Of a stretch of DNA of 21,725 bases, positions 15,215 through 21,725 are shown piece after piece. Numbering within the stretch: position 1 is the stretch's first letter; the number at the start of each line of letters is the position of its first letter. The notes beneath the pieces are model-generated. The model had not been told where the DNA came from and did no database searches. It was given only the letters and a program-made list of their open reading frames with translations. This DNA is from Methanobacteriota archaeon (lineage in GTDB: Archaea; Thermoplasmatota; Thermoplasmata; JAUWGG01). The translations under genes and the position numbers were made by a program. Location of the stretch: positions 1-21,725 of the forward strand of contig JAUWGG010000004.1 of NCBI GenBank assembly GCA_030606525.1. The letters are read 5' to 3'.

Positions 15215-15268
15215 ATATTGATCAATTACATAGTGTGAAAAGAGGAAGAAGAGGAAGATATAGAGATA

Positions 15269-15745
15269 GTGGAAGAGGAAGAAGAAGAAGAGGAAGAAGA
15301 AGAGGAAGAAGAAGAGGAAGAAGAGGAAGAGGCATACAAGGTGAAGCAAAAGCCAGAGTTGAGTGATGAGCAAAAAAAGCTATTGGCTGTTAGGGCGAGA
15401 ATAAAGCGCAAAAAGCCGAATTTCAAGCGTCAAGAATGGTTCAGGTATAAGCGATTAGGTATGAGTTGGAGAAAACCTCGCGGTATACATTCAAAAATGC
15501 GCAGGCATTATAAGTATAGGATAAAAGTGGTCTCAGTGGGTTATGGAGGGCCAAAAAAAGTAAAAGGGTTACACTCTTCAGGGTTCGAAGAGGTTATGGT
15601 GCATAACGTCAATGACCTCAAAGACATAGACCCAAAGAAGCAGGCAGCAAGAATAGGGCATACAGTTGGTACGAAGAAAAGAATGGCAATAGAAGAGAAA
15701 GCAGATGAGCTTGGGATCAGAGTGTTAAACCGAGGTGAATTGTGA
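15269..15745 (+). CDS. rpl32e: Ribosomal protein L32e (eL32), core, with poly-Glu N-terminus
   Basis: This archaeal/eukaryotic large-subunit protein has a conserved core: KKPNFKRQEWFRYKRLGMSW, RKPRGIHSKMRRHYKYR, VSVGYGGPKKVKGLHSSGFE and a C-terminal IGHTVGTKKRMAIEEKADEL. That core is complete. The first usable start after the upstream stops is GTG 15269 with a purine-rich GAGGAAG stretch ahead, giving 158 residues that begin with 20 consecutive Glu codons. Whether the ribosome restarts here or further in is not visible. The SAP-like segment normally fused in front is separated by two stops. Confidence 0.88.
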   Translation: MEEEEEEEEEEEEEEEEEEEEAYKVKQKPELSDEQKKLLAVRARIKRKKPNFKRQEWFRYKRLGMSWRKPRGIHSKMRRHYKYRIKVVSVGYGGPKKVKGLHSSGFEEVMVHNVNDLKDIDPKKQAARIGHTVGTKKRMAIEEKADELGIRVLNRGEL

Positions 15746-16200
15746 TGGATCTCAAAAATCAAAAGCGAATGGCAGCCCAATTACTTAAATGTGGAATTAA
15801 TAGAGTATGGATAGACCCGAACAGAATAGAAGATGTGGAAGACGCTATAACGAGAGCAGATATCCGCACAGCAATAAATTCAGGTACTATTAAAGCCAAA
15901 CAAAAAATTGGCGTATCGAGAGGTAGAGCTAGACATCTCTACAAGCAAAAAAAGAAAGGTAAGCAAAGAGGACATGGCAGCAGAAAAGGTGGTAAGAAAG
16001 CTCGAAAACCAAAAAAGCAGCAGTGGATTCAAACAATTAGACCTATTAGGGCAAGATTGAAGACATTAAGAGATGAAGGGAAGATCAATAGGAATATCTA
16101 TCGAAAATTTTACATGAAAGCCAAAGGTGGTATGTTCAAAAGTAAAGCACATTTGGAAACCCATCTACGAGTGGAAGGACATTTGAAGGAGGAAAATTAG
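15745..16200 (+). CDS. rpl19e: Ribosomal protein L19e (eL19)
   Basis: This archaeal/eukaryotic protein takes part in an intersubunit bridge. The 151 residues start MDLKNQKRMAAQLLKCGINR, followed by VWIDPNRIEDVEDAITRADI, and a very basic middle helix (KQRGHGSRKGGKKARKPKKQ). It ends FKSKAHLETHLRVEGHLKEE. ATG 15745 shares one base with the L32e stop (TGATG), and CGAGGTGAAT is correctly placed for it. GTG 15742 would also be in frame but is less well spaced. Confidence 0.96.
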   Translation: MDLKNQKRMAAQLLKCGINRVWIDPNRIEDVEDAITRADIRTAINSGTIKAKQKIGVSRGRARHLYKQKKKGKQRGHGSRKGGKKARKPKKQQWIQTIRPIRARLKTLRDEGKINRNIYRKFYMKAKGGMFKSKAHLETHLRVEGHLKEEN

Positions 16201-16219
16201 AGATTCGGGGGTATAAAGA

Positions 16220-16723
16220 ATGGCAAAAGGACCGAGGTATAGGGTAGCATTCCGCAGACGACGGGAAGGAAAGACAGATTATAGGTACAGAGCGAAGCTG
16301 CTGCGGTCCGGTTTACCCAGAGCTGTTGTACGCAGTTCCCTAAGAAACATGACAATCCAACTTGTGCAATACAATGAAGGGAGTGACAGCATCTTAGTGT
16401 CAGCAACTTCTGGTGAGTTGAGCAGATATGATTGGACACACTCCACATCGAACGTCTCAGCTGCATACCTCACTGGTTTCCTCGCTGGGAAAAGAGCTTT
16501 GAAAAAGGGAATTAATAGGGCTGTGCTCGATATAGGACTTAAAATGCCAACCAAGGGAGCAAAGGTATTCGCATCCCTTAAGGGAATGCTTGATGCAGGA
16601 TTGAATATCCCTCATGATAAGAAGATACTTTCCACTCAAGAGAGAATCGAAGGCGCCCATATTAGCGATGAAGTAAAAAATAAGTTCAAAGAAACGAAGG
16701 TAAAAATAGAGGAGGCGTGGTAG
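16220..16723 (+). CDS. rpl18: Ribosomal protein L18 (uL18)
   Basis: This 5S rRNA-binding protein of the central protuberance is 167 residues, the usual archaeal length. It starts MAKGPRYRVAFRRRREGKTD, followed by YRYRAKLLRSGLPRAVVRSS. Later segments are TGFLAGKRALKKGINRAVLD and KMPTKGAKVFASLKGMLDAG. The ribosome site GGGGGTAT is upstream. The stop is directly followed by the S5 ATG with no spacer. Confidence 0.96.
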   Translation: MAKGPRYRVAFRRRREGKTDYRYRAKLLRSGLPRAVVRSSLRNMTIQLVQYNEGSDSILVSATSGELSRYDWTHSTSNVSAAYLTGFLAGKRALKKGINRAVLDIGLKMPTKGAKVFASLKGMLDAGLNIPHDKKILSTQERIEGAHISDEVKNKFKETKVKIEEAW

Positions 16724-17599
16724 ATGGTCAATAGAGGTGTGGAATGGGTGCCAAAGACCAGATTGGGAAAAATGGTTGTTAAGGGCGAAATAACTACTAT
16801 GAGGGATGCCTTAGGAACAGGTCTGCCCCTTAGGGAACCGGAGATCGTTGATATTTTGCTGCCCGACATGGAAGATGAGATCTTAGATGTGAATATGGTT
16901 CAGAGGATGACCGACTCAGGAAGAAGAATCAATTTTGTTATAACGACCGTTGTAGGAAACAATAATGGTTTTGTAGGTCTTGGTCGAGTGAAAGGGAAGG
17001 AGGTTGGGCCTTCAATAAGGAAATCTATCGATAAAGCTAAATTGAACATAATTGAAATTAGAAGAGGATGCGGTTCTTGGGAATGTGGATGTGGAGAACC
17101 ACATTCCCTTCCATTTGCAGTCACTGGTAAGGGCGGCTCCGTTGAGGTCACATTTAAACCTGCTCCGAGAGGTGTGGGGTTGGCTGTAGGAGATGTAGCA
17201 AAGAAAATACTACAGCTTGCTGGAATAAGAGATGTATGGGGATTTGCTAAAGGACACACGAAAACAACCGTGAATTACGCCTCTGCATCGTTCGATGCAT
17301 TGAAAAATATTCTAAAGATGAGGATATCTGATAAGCAGGTAGATGAATTGAAGATCGTCAGCGGATACATTGAAGCAGAATCAATTGACCATGCGGTTGA
17401 TAAAAAAATTGAGAAAGTCGAATCGAAAAAGGAAACCAAGGCTGAGGAAATAACGAAAGAGAAAACCAAGGCTGAGGAAATGACGAAAAAGGAAACCAAG
17501 GCTGAGGAAATAGTGAAAGAGAAAACCAAAGCTGAGAAAATAACGAAAAAGGAAAAAGATGATAAAACAGAAAAAGCACAGGACAAGGAGGAAACATGA
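16724..17599 (+). CDS. rps5: Ribosomal protein S5 (uS5) with a repetitive charged C-terminal tail
   Basis: S5 lies on the 30S at the mRNA entry tunnel and affects decoding accuracy. The core (residues 1-230) has WVPKTRLGKMVVKGEITTM, then DSGRRINFVITTVVGNNNGF in the dsRBD-like N-domain, and the C-domain GKGGSVEVTFKPAPRGVGLA and GIRDVWGFAKGHTKTTVNYA. A Cys cluster (CGSWECGCGEPH) precedes the C-domain, as in other archaeal S5. Residues about 235-291 are an added Lys/Glu/Thr tail of four 10-residue repeats, making the 291-residue protein longer than a typical archaeal S5. GGAGG lies upstream of the ATG. Confidence 0.96.
   Translation: MVNRGVEWVPKTRLGKMVVKGEITTMRDALGTGLPLREPEIVDILLPDMEDEILDVNMVQRMTDSGRRINFVITTVVGNNNGFVGLGRVKGKEVGPSIRKSIDKAKLNIIEIRRGCGSWECGCGEPHSLPFAVTGKGGSVEVTFKPAPRGVGLAVGDVAKKILQLAGIRDVWGFAKGHTKTTVNYASASFDALKNILKMRISDKQVDELKIVSGYIEAESIDHAVDKKIEKVESKKETKAEEITKEKTKAEEMTKKETKAEEIVKEKTKAEKITKKEKDDKTEKAQDKEET
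17435..17554 (+). repeat. Four 30-nt tandem repeats in the rps5 tail
   Basis: Units start at 17435, 17465, 17495 and 17525, each beginning ACCAA(G/A)GCTGAG and coding TKAEEITKEK, TKAEEMTKKE, TKAEEIVKEK and TKAEKITKKE. The copies are nearly identical at the DNA level, which indicates recent slippage or unequal-exchange expansion. The period is in frame. Confidence 0.9.
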
Positions 17600-18069
17600 C
17601 GTACGCAGTTGTTAGGGTCAGGGGACGAGCTAATATTAAGCAAGATATCAAGGATACACTTGCTATGTTAAGATTAAATCGGGTCAATCATTGTGTTATC
17701 ATACCCGAGATAAAAACATATAAGGGAATGCTGCAGAAGGTCAAGGACTATGTTACATGGGGCGAGGTGAAACAAGAGGTTCTATCTACGCTCATCTCAA
17801 GCTGCGGAAAACTCGTTGGTGGTGAAAAAATAACAGATGAGTATATCAAGAGCAATACTCAACATTCTTCAATAAACGCATTTGCAAAAACCGTTTCTGA
17901 CAACAAAGAGAACTACTCAAATCTTAAAGACGTTAAGCCAGTGATCAGACTTCACCCTCCGATTAAGGGATATGAAGGCATAAAAAGAGCTTATTCAGTT
18001 GGCGGGGCATTAGGTTATAGGGGTGATGCGATAAACCAACTCCTGCAAAGAATGGTTTTGGAGGAATGA
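17596..18069 (+). CDS. rpl30: Ribosomal protein L30 (uL30)
   Basis: The archaeal long form of L30 is 157 residues. The universal N-terminal domain reads MTYAVVRVRGRANIKQDIKD, then TLAMLRLNRVNHCVIIPEIK. The C-terminal archaeal/eukaryotic part ends IRLHPPIKGYEGIKRAYSVG and GALGYRGDAINQLLQRM. The ATG overlaps the S5 stop by four bases and follows CAAGGAGGAAAC, a strong ribosome site. Translation is coupled to S5. Confidence 0.95.
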   Translation: MTYAVVRVRGRANIKQDIKDTLAMLRLNRVNHCVIIPEIKTYKGMLQKVKDYVTWGEVKQEVLSTLISSCGKLVGGEKITDEYIKSNTQHSSINAFAKTVSDNKENYSNLKDVKPVIRLHPPIKGYEGIKRAYSVGGALGYRGDAINQLLQRMVLEE

Positions 18070-18070
18070 G

Positions 18071-18541
18071 ATGGTAAGTAAAACGGAGAAATTTCGAGGA
18101 AGCAGAACTCATGGCAGAGGAAAAAAGGCAGGAAGGGGTGCAGGTCTTAGAGGAGGAAGAGGAAATGCAGGTCTTCACAAGCATAAATACATATGGACTG
18201 TGAAGTACGATCCAGATCATTTTGGCAGACATGGATTTAAAAGACATCCGTCCCTAGTAAAGAAAAGAATCACTGTAAATGTATCCCAAGTAGAGAGAAA
18301 TTTGCATAAGTACCTTGAGGAGAAAACAGCAATTGAGAAAGGAGAAGTCATAGAGGTTGATTTGAGGGCGATGAAGATAGACAAGCTCCTCGGCACAGGT
18401 AAGGTAACAACAGCGATGAAGATCACAGTCTCAGAAGCCTCAAAAAAAGCTTTGGACAAGATCAAAAAAGCTGGAGGCGAAGTGATACTCAGTAAAACTG
18501 AGAAGAAAACTGAGAAGAGTGAAAAAACCGAGAAAAATTAA
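18071..18541 (+). CDS. rpl15: Ribosomal protein L15 (uL15)
   Basis: This late 50S assembly protein is 156 residues. The Gly/Arg-rich N-terminal extension reads FRGSRTHGRGKKAGRGAGLR, then GGRGNAGLHKHKYIW. The globular end includes KIDKLLGTGKVTTAMKITVS and ALDKIKKAGGEVIL. A charged tail (KTEKKTEKSEKTEKN) extends past the core, similar in style to the S3 and S5 tails. One base separates it from the L30 stop, with GGAGGAATGAG as ribosome site. Sixty-one AT-rich bases follow before secY. Confidence 0.95.
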   Translation: MVSKTEKFRGSRTHGRGKKAGRGAGLRGGRGNAGLHKHKYIWTVKYDPDHFGRHGFKRHPSLVKKRITVNVSQVERNLHKYLEEKTAIEKGEVIEVDLRAMKIDKLLGTGKVTTAMKITVSEASKKALDKIKKAGGEVILSKTEKKTEKSEKTEKN

Positions 18542-18602
18542 AATAGTAAGATAATAGTAAAACGCAAGTTTGATAAAATAGGATTTAGGTCGAAGTGATT
18601 GA

Positions 18603-20195
18603 ATGCCTGAAGAAAAAAAAAGCATGCTCTATAAGCTGAAACCGGTGATCGATAGACTACCTGCGGTCAACCGTCCGGAGGGGCATGTCCACTTCAGAAC
18701 GAAGATGATGTGGGTTTTGCTCGTTCTTATTCTATACTTTGCATTGACCAATGTCATGATCTACGGTCTAGATCAAGAGAAAACTGTGGATCTATTCGCA
18801 GGATATAGAGCGATAATGGCTGGTGCGACAGGTTCCCTCATGCATTTGGGAATAGGACCGATAGTTACAGGCTCAATCATCATGCAGTTGTTCACTGGTG
18901 CAAAGATAATCAATTTAGATCTAAGCAAGGATGACGATAAAGCAATATATCAGGGTACACAAAAATTCTTAGTGATAGTCATGATCGTAGTTGAGTCTAT
19001 ACCTCAAGTCTACGGTTATCTCATTCCATCAACTACTTTCATTGGCAATATGGATGGTTTTTGGATAGGGAATGGTCCAATGTTGGCTAAAACCCTCATC
19101 ATTTTGCAATTGTGCATAGGTTCTTACATGGTTTTTTTGTTTGATGAGATCGTATCAAAATGGGGAATAGGAAGTGGGGTCAGCTTGTTTATAGCAGCAG
19201 GGGTTTCACAAGCAATATTCACAGGAACATTCAACTGGGCACCAATACAAATGACTTCACCTTTAAGTGTAGGCAATCCTCCTGCAGGAACTATACCAAA
19301 GACATTCTATCTGATCACCAACATGTCAGGCAGTGATCTGGTTGGAGGTGGTTACGAACAAATATTTCTACAGCAGCCCAATCCCATCATTGCACTTGTA
19401 GGAACAATTGCCATATTCTTATTCGTTGCATATGCTGAATCGTGCAGAGTGGAATTGCCTTTAGCTCATGAAAGAGCGAGGGGAGCTAGGGGCAGATACC
19501 CTATTCGATTGATATATGCCTCGAACATACCTGTGATCTTGATGTCAGCTTTACTTGCTAATGTTAGCATGCTCTCTTTACTGCTTTGGTCTCATCCATC
19601 TTTTAGTAAATGGCCGTTGATCGGACATCAAGCATGGATAGGCGCTTATCCTTCCCTTGATTACGCTCAGCAGATGCAGATAAGTCAATCAACACCTATA
19701 TCAGGCATCGCTTTTTATACCTCCCCTATAAGGGGTGTGGGAGACTGGTTATTGCCATTGATGGATCCGAGTCGCTATGGAACCTATATGTACGGTCATA
19801 CCTATCTGCAGATTTCGATTCATCTGCTGATTTACGTTAGTGTAATGGTGATAGGTTCGATCTTGTTTGCGAAGTTTTGGATCGAAACAACGAATATGGG
19901 TCCTGAGGCTGTTGCAAAGCAGATTCATGGCAGTGGAATGCACATCCCTGGCTTTAGAAGAGACCCTCGAGTATTAAGGAAGATCCTGGCAAGGTATATA
20001 CCGGTTGTGACGATCATTAGCGGTGCAATTGTAGGTGGTTTGGCTGCAGGTGCAGATCTAATAGGGACAGTAGGTAATACCAGCGGTACTGGTGTTCTGC
20101 TGGCAGTTGGGATAATAATACAGATGTATGAAGCCATTGGTCGAGAACAAATGATGGAAATGCATCCAGTACTAAGAGGGTTCTTTGGAACTTAA
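18603..20195 (+). CDS. secY: Protein translocase subunit SecY (Sec61-alpha homologue)
   Basis: SecY forms the protein-conducting pore in the membrane. The 530-residue product has ten predicted helices, beginning at about residue 32 (MMWVLLVLILYFALTNVMIY). The plug region and TM2 lie around GATGSLMHLGIGPIVTGSII, the cytoplasmic C4 loop carries VELPLAHERARGARGRYPIR, and the last helix sits near the C-terminus. The length is at the long end for archaea, with an extended extracytoplasmic loop between TM7 and TM8 (about residues 335-400). It follows L15 as in most spc operons. Confidence 0.97.
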   Translation: MPEEKKSMLYKLKPVIDRLPAVNRPEGHVHFRTKMMWVLLVLILYFALTNVMIYGLDQEKTVDLFAGYRAIMAGATGSLMHLGIGPIVTGSIIMQLFTGAKIINLDLSKDDDKAIYQGTQKFLVIVMIVVESIPQVYGYLIPSTTFIGNMDGFWIGNGPMLAKTLIILQLCIGSYMVFLFDEIVSKWGIGSGVSLFIAAGVSQAIFTGTFNWAPIQMTSPLSVGNPPAGTIPKTFYLITNMSGSDLVGGGYEQIFLQQPNPIIALVGTIAIFLFVAYAESCRVELPLAHERARGARGRYPIRLIYASNIPVILMSALLANVSMLSLLLWSHPSFSKWPLIGHQAWIGAYPSLDYAQQMQISQSTPISGIAFYTSPIRGVGDWLLPLMDPSRYGTYMYGHTYLQISIHLLIYVSVMVIGSILFAKFWIETTNMGPEAVAKQIHGSGMHIPGFRRDPRVLRKILARYIPVVTIISGAIVGGLAAGADLIGTVGNTSGTGVLLAVGIIIQMYEAIGREQMMEMHPVLRGFFGT

Positions 20196-20234
20196 TAAAA
20201 ATAAAATAAAATGAATAAAAATAAAGTGGGAAAT

Positions 20235-20879
20235 ATGAAGATCGTTATTTTAGGTGCGCCAGGAGCCGGGAAAGGCACCCAAGCTGAATTGATAGCAAAG
20301 AAATATGATATCGCGCATCTGTCAACTGGTGAAATCCTAAGAAAGAACATTATAACACGAACAAAACTCGGCAAAAAAGCGCAAACATACGTCAACAAAG
20401 GCAAATTAGTACCCGATGATATTATAATCAATCTGATGAAGGAAAAGATGCGCTCAAAAGAATGCAAGAAAGCCTTTATCCTAGATGGTTTCCCCAGGAC
20501 AATAGCGCAAGCTACAGTATTGAACGAAATCGCAGACATTGACATCGTTTTGAACATAGACGTCAACCCATCTATCTTAATAAAAAGATTGAGCGGAAGA
20601 AGAAGCTGCGCAAATTGCGGAGCAATATATCATCTCCTAAGCAATCCTCCCAAAAAGCAGGGAATTTGCGATAAATGCAAAGGCAAGTTATACCAACGAG
20701 ATGATGATAAGATAGAAACCGTGAAAGAGCGCTTGATCACCTACAATGAGCAAACCAAACCATTAATAGACTTCTACTCATCAAAAAAGAAACTAATAAC
20801 GATAAATGGAAATCGCGCAATCGAAGCGAACTTCAAAGAGATCGTGGAAAAGATAGATAGTCATATAAAAAGTCAATAA
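20235..20879 (+). CDS. adk: Adenylate kinase, zinc-type
   Basis: The enzyme interconverts ATP + AMP and 2 ADP. From ATG 20235 it is 214 residues: P-loop GAPGAGKGT (residues 7-15), AMP-binding HLSTGEILRKNI, FILDGFPRT, and a LID domain with a Cys4 zinc site (Cys125, Cys128, Cys145, Cys148 in CANC...CDKC). The LID is the bacterial long form and not the short archaeal trimer type. The start at 20235 is preferred since the family begins just before KIVILGAPGAG, and an ATG at 20211 would add eight Lys/Asn-rich residues. It closes the operon. Confidence 0.94.
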   Translation: MKIVILGAPGAGKGTQAELIAKKYDIAHLSTGEILRKNIITRTKLGKKAQTYVNKGKLVPDDIIINLMKEKMRSKECKKAFILDGFPRTIAQATVLNEIADIDIVLNIDVNPSILIKRLSGRRSCANCGAIYHLLSNPPKKQGICDKCKGKLYQRDDDKIETVKERLITYNEQTKPLIDFYSSKKKLITINGNRAIEANFKEIVEKIDSHIKSQ

Positions 20880-20949
20880 GAAAATAAAAAGTAGATTATA
20901 GGACTGAATCCTGTCACTTTTAAGTCAAAAATTGCCATTATTGTCGGAG

Positions 20950-20974
20950 TTACTTATGAAGTAAGACATTTTTT
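20950..20974 (+). terminator. Probable transcription terminator after adk
   Basis: TTACTT-ATG-AAGTAA is a perfect six-pair hairpin, followed four bases later by a run of six T at 20969-20974. It lies 71 bases past the adk stop. Archaeal RNA polymerase terminates at T-tracts, so the T-run may matter more than the hairpin. It would end the long ribosomal transcript. Confidence 0.45.
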
Positions 20975-20981
20975 ACACTTG

Positions 20982-21016
20982 ACCGTATAGAACTATAGCG
21001 ATTACCATATTACGGT
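20982..21016. repeat. Inverted repeat in the convergent intergenic region
   Basis: ACCGTA at 20982-20987 pairs with TACGGT at 21011-21016, and TATAG-AA-CTATA lies just inside the left arm. It sits between the end of adk and the end of the minus-strand surface-protein gene, so it could serve as a terminator for the latter. No other feature is seen in 20880-21050 beyond this and the hairpin at 20950. Confidence 0.35.
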
Positions 21017-21050
21017 GTTGCTCTTAATGCTCGGGAGGTGGTGGAGGATA

Positions 21051-21725
21051 TCACTCGCCTCTGCCCTTCTTAACTAAAATTGCTGCGATTATGACAATAA
21101 CTATAATAACGATTATTAACCCCCAAAACCAAGATTGTTGAAATAACGAATTTTCAGAATCGCTAGCATTACTCACTGTTACCGTCCTTGACTCTGTATT
21201 TGAGAAGTCAGTGTCATCAAATGCTCTTACATAGATTGTGTGTTGCACATTGGAAACAGTAGTTGTGTCCCAACTGTTACTCCAAGAAGTTGTGCCAGAG
21301 GCTATAATCCAATTGCCATTATCAATCTTAATTTGAACTTGAATAACTGTTCCATCTGTATCTGATGCAGTAACAGATATAGCGATATTACCATCAACAG
21401 TCGAGCCATCTGATGGGGATGAGATAGTGCATGAAGGTGGTTGGTTCGTTGTACCACTTGGATTTGTAGTAAACACATTATCTGAACTATATGTTGGTCC
21501 ATTGTTGCTTGGATCTGTGGAGCTCACTCTGTAATGATAGGTTGTCAATGGACTTAACCCAGTCAAAGCAATGCTATGAGAGGTCACATCTGTAGGATCG
21601 CTTTGGCTTGAGCTATATGAAGTCGTCAATCCATACTCAATAACACTATCGCTTACCTCGTCGGTAGTCCATTCTATCACAGCAGTAGTATCAGTTTTCG
21701 ACGACACTATTGGACCTGATGTGAT
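21051..21725 (-). CDS. C-terminal part of a membrane-anchored FN3/Ig-like surface protein (N-terminus beyond right edge)
   Basis: The minus strand is open from the window edge to TGA at 21051-21053, at least 224 codons, with no convincing start. The visible part has a fibronectin-III-like domain (TTAVIEWTTDEVSDSVIEYG, LTGLSPLTTYHYRVSSTDPS) followed by an Ig-like repeat (PPSCTISSPSDGSTVDGNIA, TIYVRAFDDTDFSNTESRTV). A single C-terminal helix (WGLIIVIIVIVIIAAILV) and a short KKGRGE cytoplasmic end follow. This is a typical archaeal extracellular protein held by a C-terminal transmembrane anchor. The Ser/Thr/Asp-rich composition fits an exposed, possibly glycosylated domain. The function of the missing N-terminal part is unknown. 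Confidence 0.85.
   Translation of the reverse strand: MTSGPIVSSKTDTTAVIEWTTDEVSDSVIEYGLTTSYSSSQSDPTDVTSHSIALTGLSPLTTYHYRVSSTDPSNNGPTYSSDNVFTTNPSGTTNQPPSCTISSPSDGSTVDGNIAISVTASDTDGTVIQVQIKIDNGNWIIASGTTSWSNSWDTTTVSNVQHTIYVRAFDDTDFSNTESRTVTVSNASDSENSLFQQSWFWGLIIVIIVIVIIAAILVKKGRGE

Noticed and set aside
15236..15238. TGA as selenocysteine codon in rpl32e
   Set aside because: A TAA lies 24 bases upstream in the same frame, L32e is not a selenoprotein family, and the aligned S3 residue is an ordinary Arg or Lys.
15201..15268. Frameshift rather than nonsense mutations in rpl32e
   Set aside because: Avoiding both stops needs two compensating shifts, and the residues between the stops match the S3 tail in the unshifted frame.
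15226..15426. Minus-strand frame coding a long poly-Ser run
   Set aside because: It is the reverse complement of the poly-Glu tract of L32e. It has no ribosome site and no family match.
17435..17554. CRISPR-like array
   Set aside because: The 30-nt units are directly adjacent with no unique spacers and are in frame with rps5, so they are protein-coding repeats.
17275..17687. Minus-strand repetitive hydrophobic frames opposite the rps5 tail
   Set aside because: The periodicity is inherited from the coding repeats on the + strand. They are antisense shadows.

Overview
The window is chromosomal DNA from a euryarchaeon. Its core (about 6.08-20.88 kb, + strand) is an unbroken archaeal S10/spc ribosomal-protein operon in the order L3-L4-L23-L2-S19-L22-S3-L29-aIF1-Rpp29-S17-L14-L24-S4e-L5-S14-S8-L6-L32e-L19e-L18-S5-L30-L15-SecY-Adk. 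The archaeal- or eukaryotic-type members (S4e, L32e, L19e), aIF1, the RNase P protein, the TATA-like promoter elements and the strong Shine-Dalgarno sequences all fit Archaea. SAP-like additions on S3 and L32e, a C-terminally extended S5 and a zinc-type bacterial-style adenylate kinase make a Thermoplasmatota relative my best guess. That placement is an inference from protein character, not a measured phylogeny. The DNA is moderately AT-rich.

Left flank (minus strand): two GT4-type glycosyltransferases form a short operon, and the downstream one runs off the left edge. Next comes a gene-free interval (2211-2576) with an inverted repeat, a TATA-like element, and a roughly 225-nt stretch that folds into several GNRA-capped or long-range stems and ends in a hairpin resembling the right end of IS200/IS605 elements. 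There is no intact tnpA or tnpB. I read it as a solitary omegaRNA-like RNA or non-autonomous IS200/IS605 relic. It faces PEP synthase (ppsA), which lies directly downstream of an AceTr (GPR1/FUN34/YaaH) acetate-type transporter on the minus strand. Together these suggest uptake of a small organic acid and gluconeogenic PEP formation.

Centre: a TATA-like box at 5853 precedes a long (about 195 nt) leader with an extended stem-loop and a possible 38-codon ORF, followed by the ribosomal genes. Spacing is very tight: many genes overlap by 1-4 bases, which implies translational coupling. The operon supplies large- and small-subunit proteins, a start-codon-selection factor, a tRNA 5'-processing subunit, the Sec translocon core and adenylate kinase.

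Oddities inside the operon: rpl32e is cut by two in-frame stop codons (TAA, TGA) within an N-terminal SAP-like segment that is nearly identical at the DNA level to the rps3 tail. rps3 and rps5 both carry 30-nt tandem repeats coding charged 10-residue units. The L32e core begins with about 20 consecutive glutamates.

Right flank: a short convergent intergenic region with a probable terminator and an inverted repeat, then the C-terminal part of a membrane-anchored surface protein with fibronectin-III-like and Ig-like domains (minus strand, cut by the right edge).
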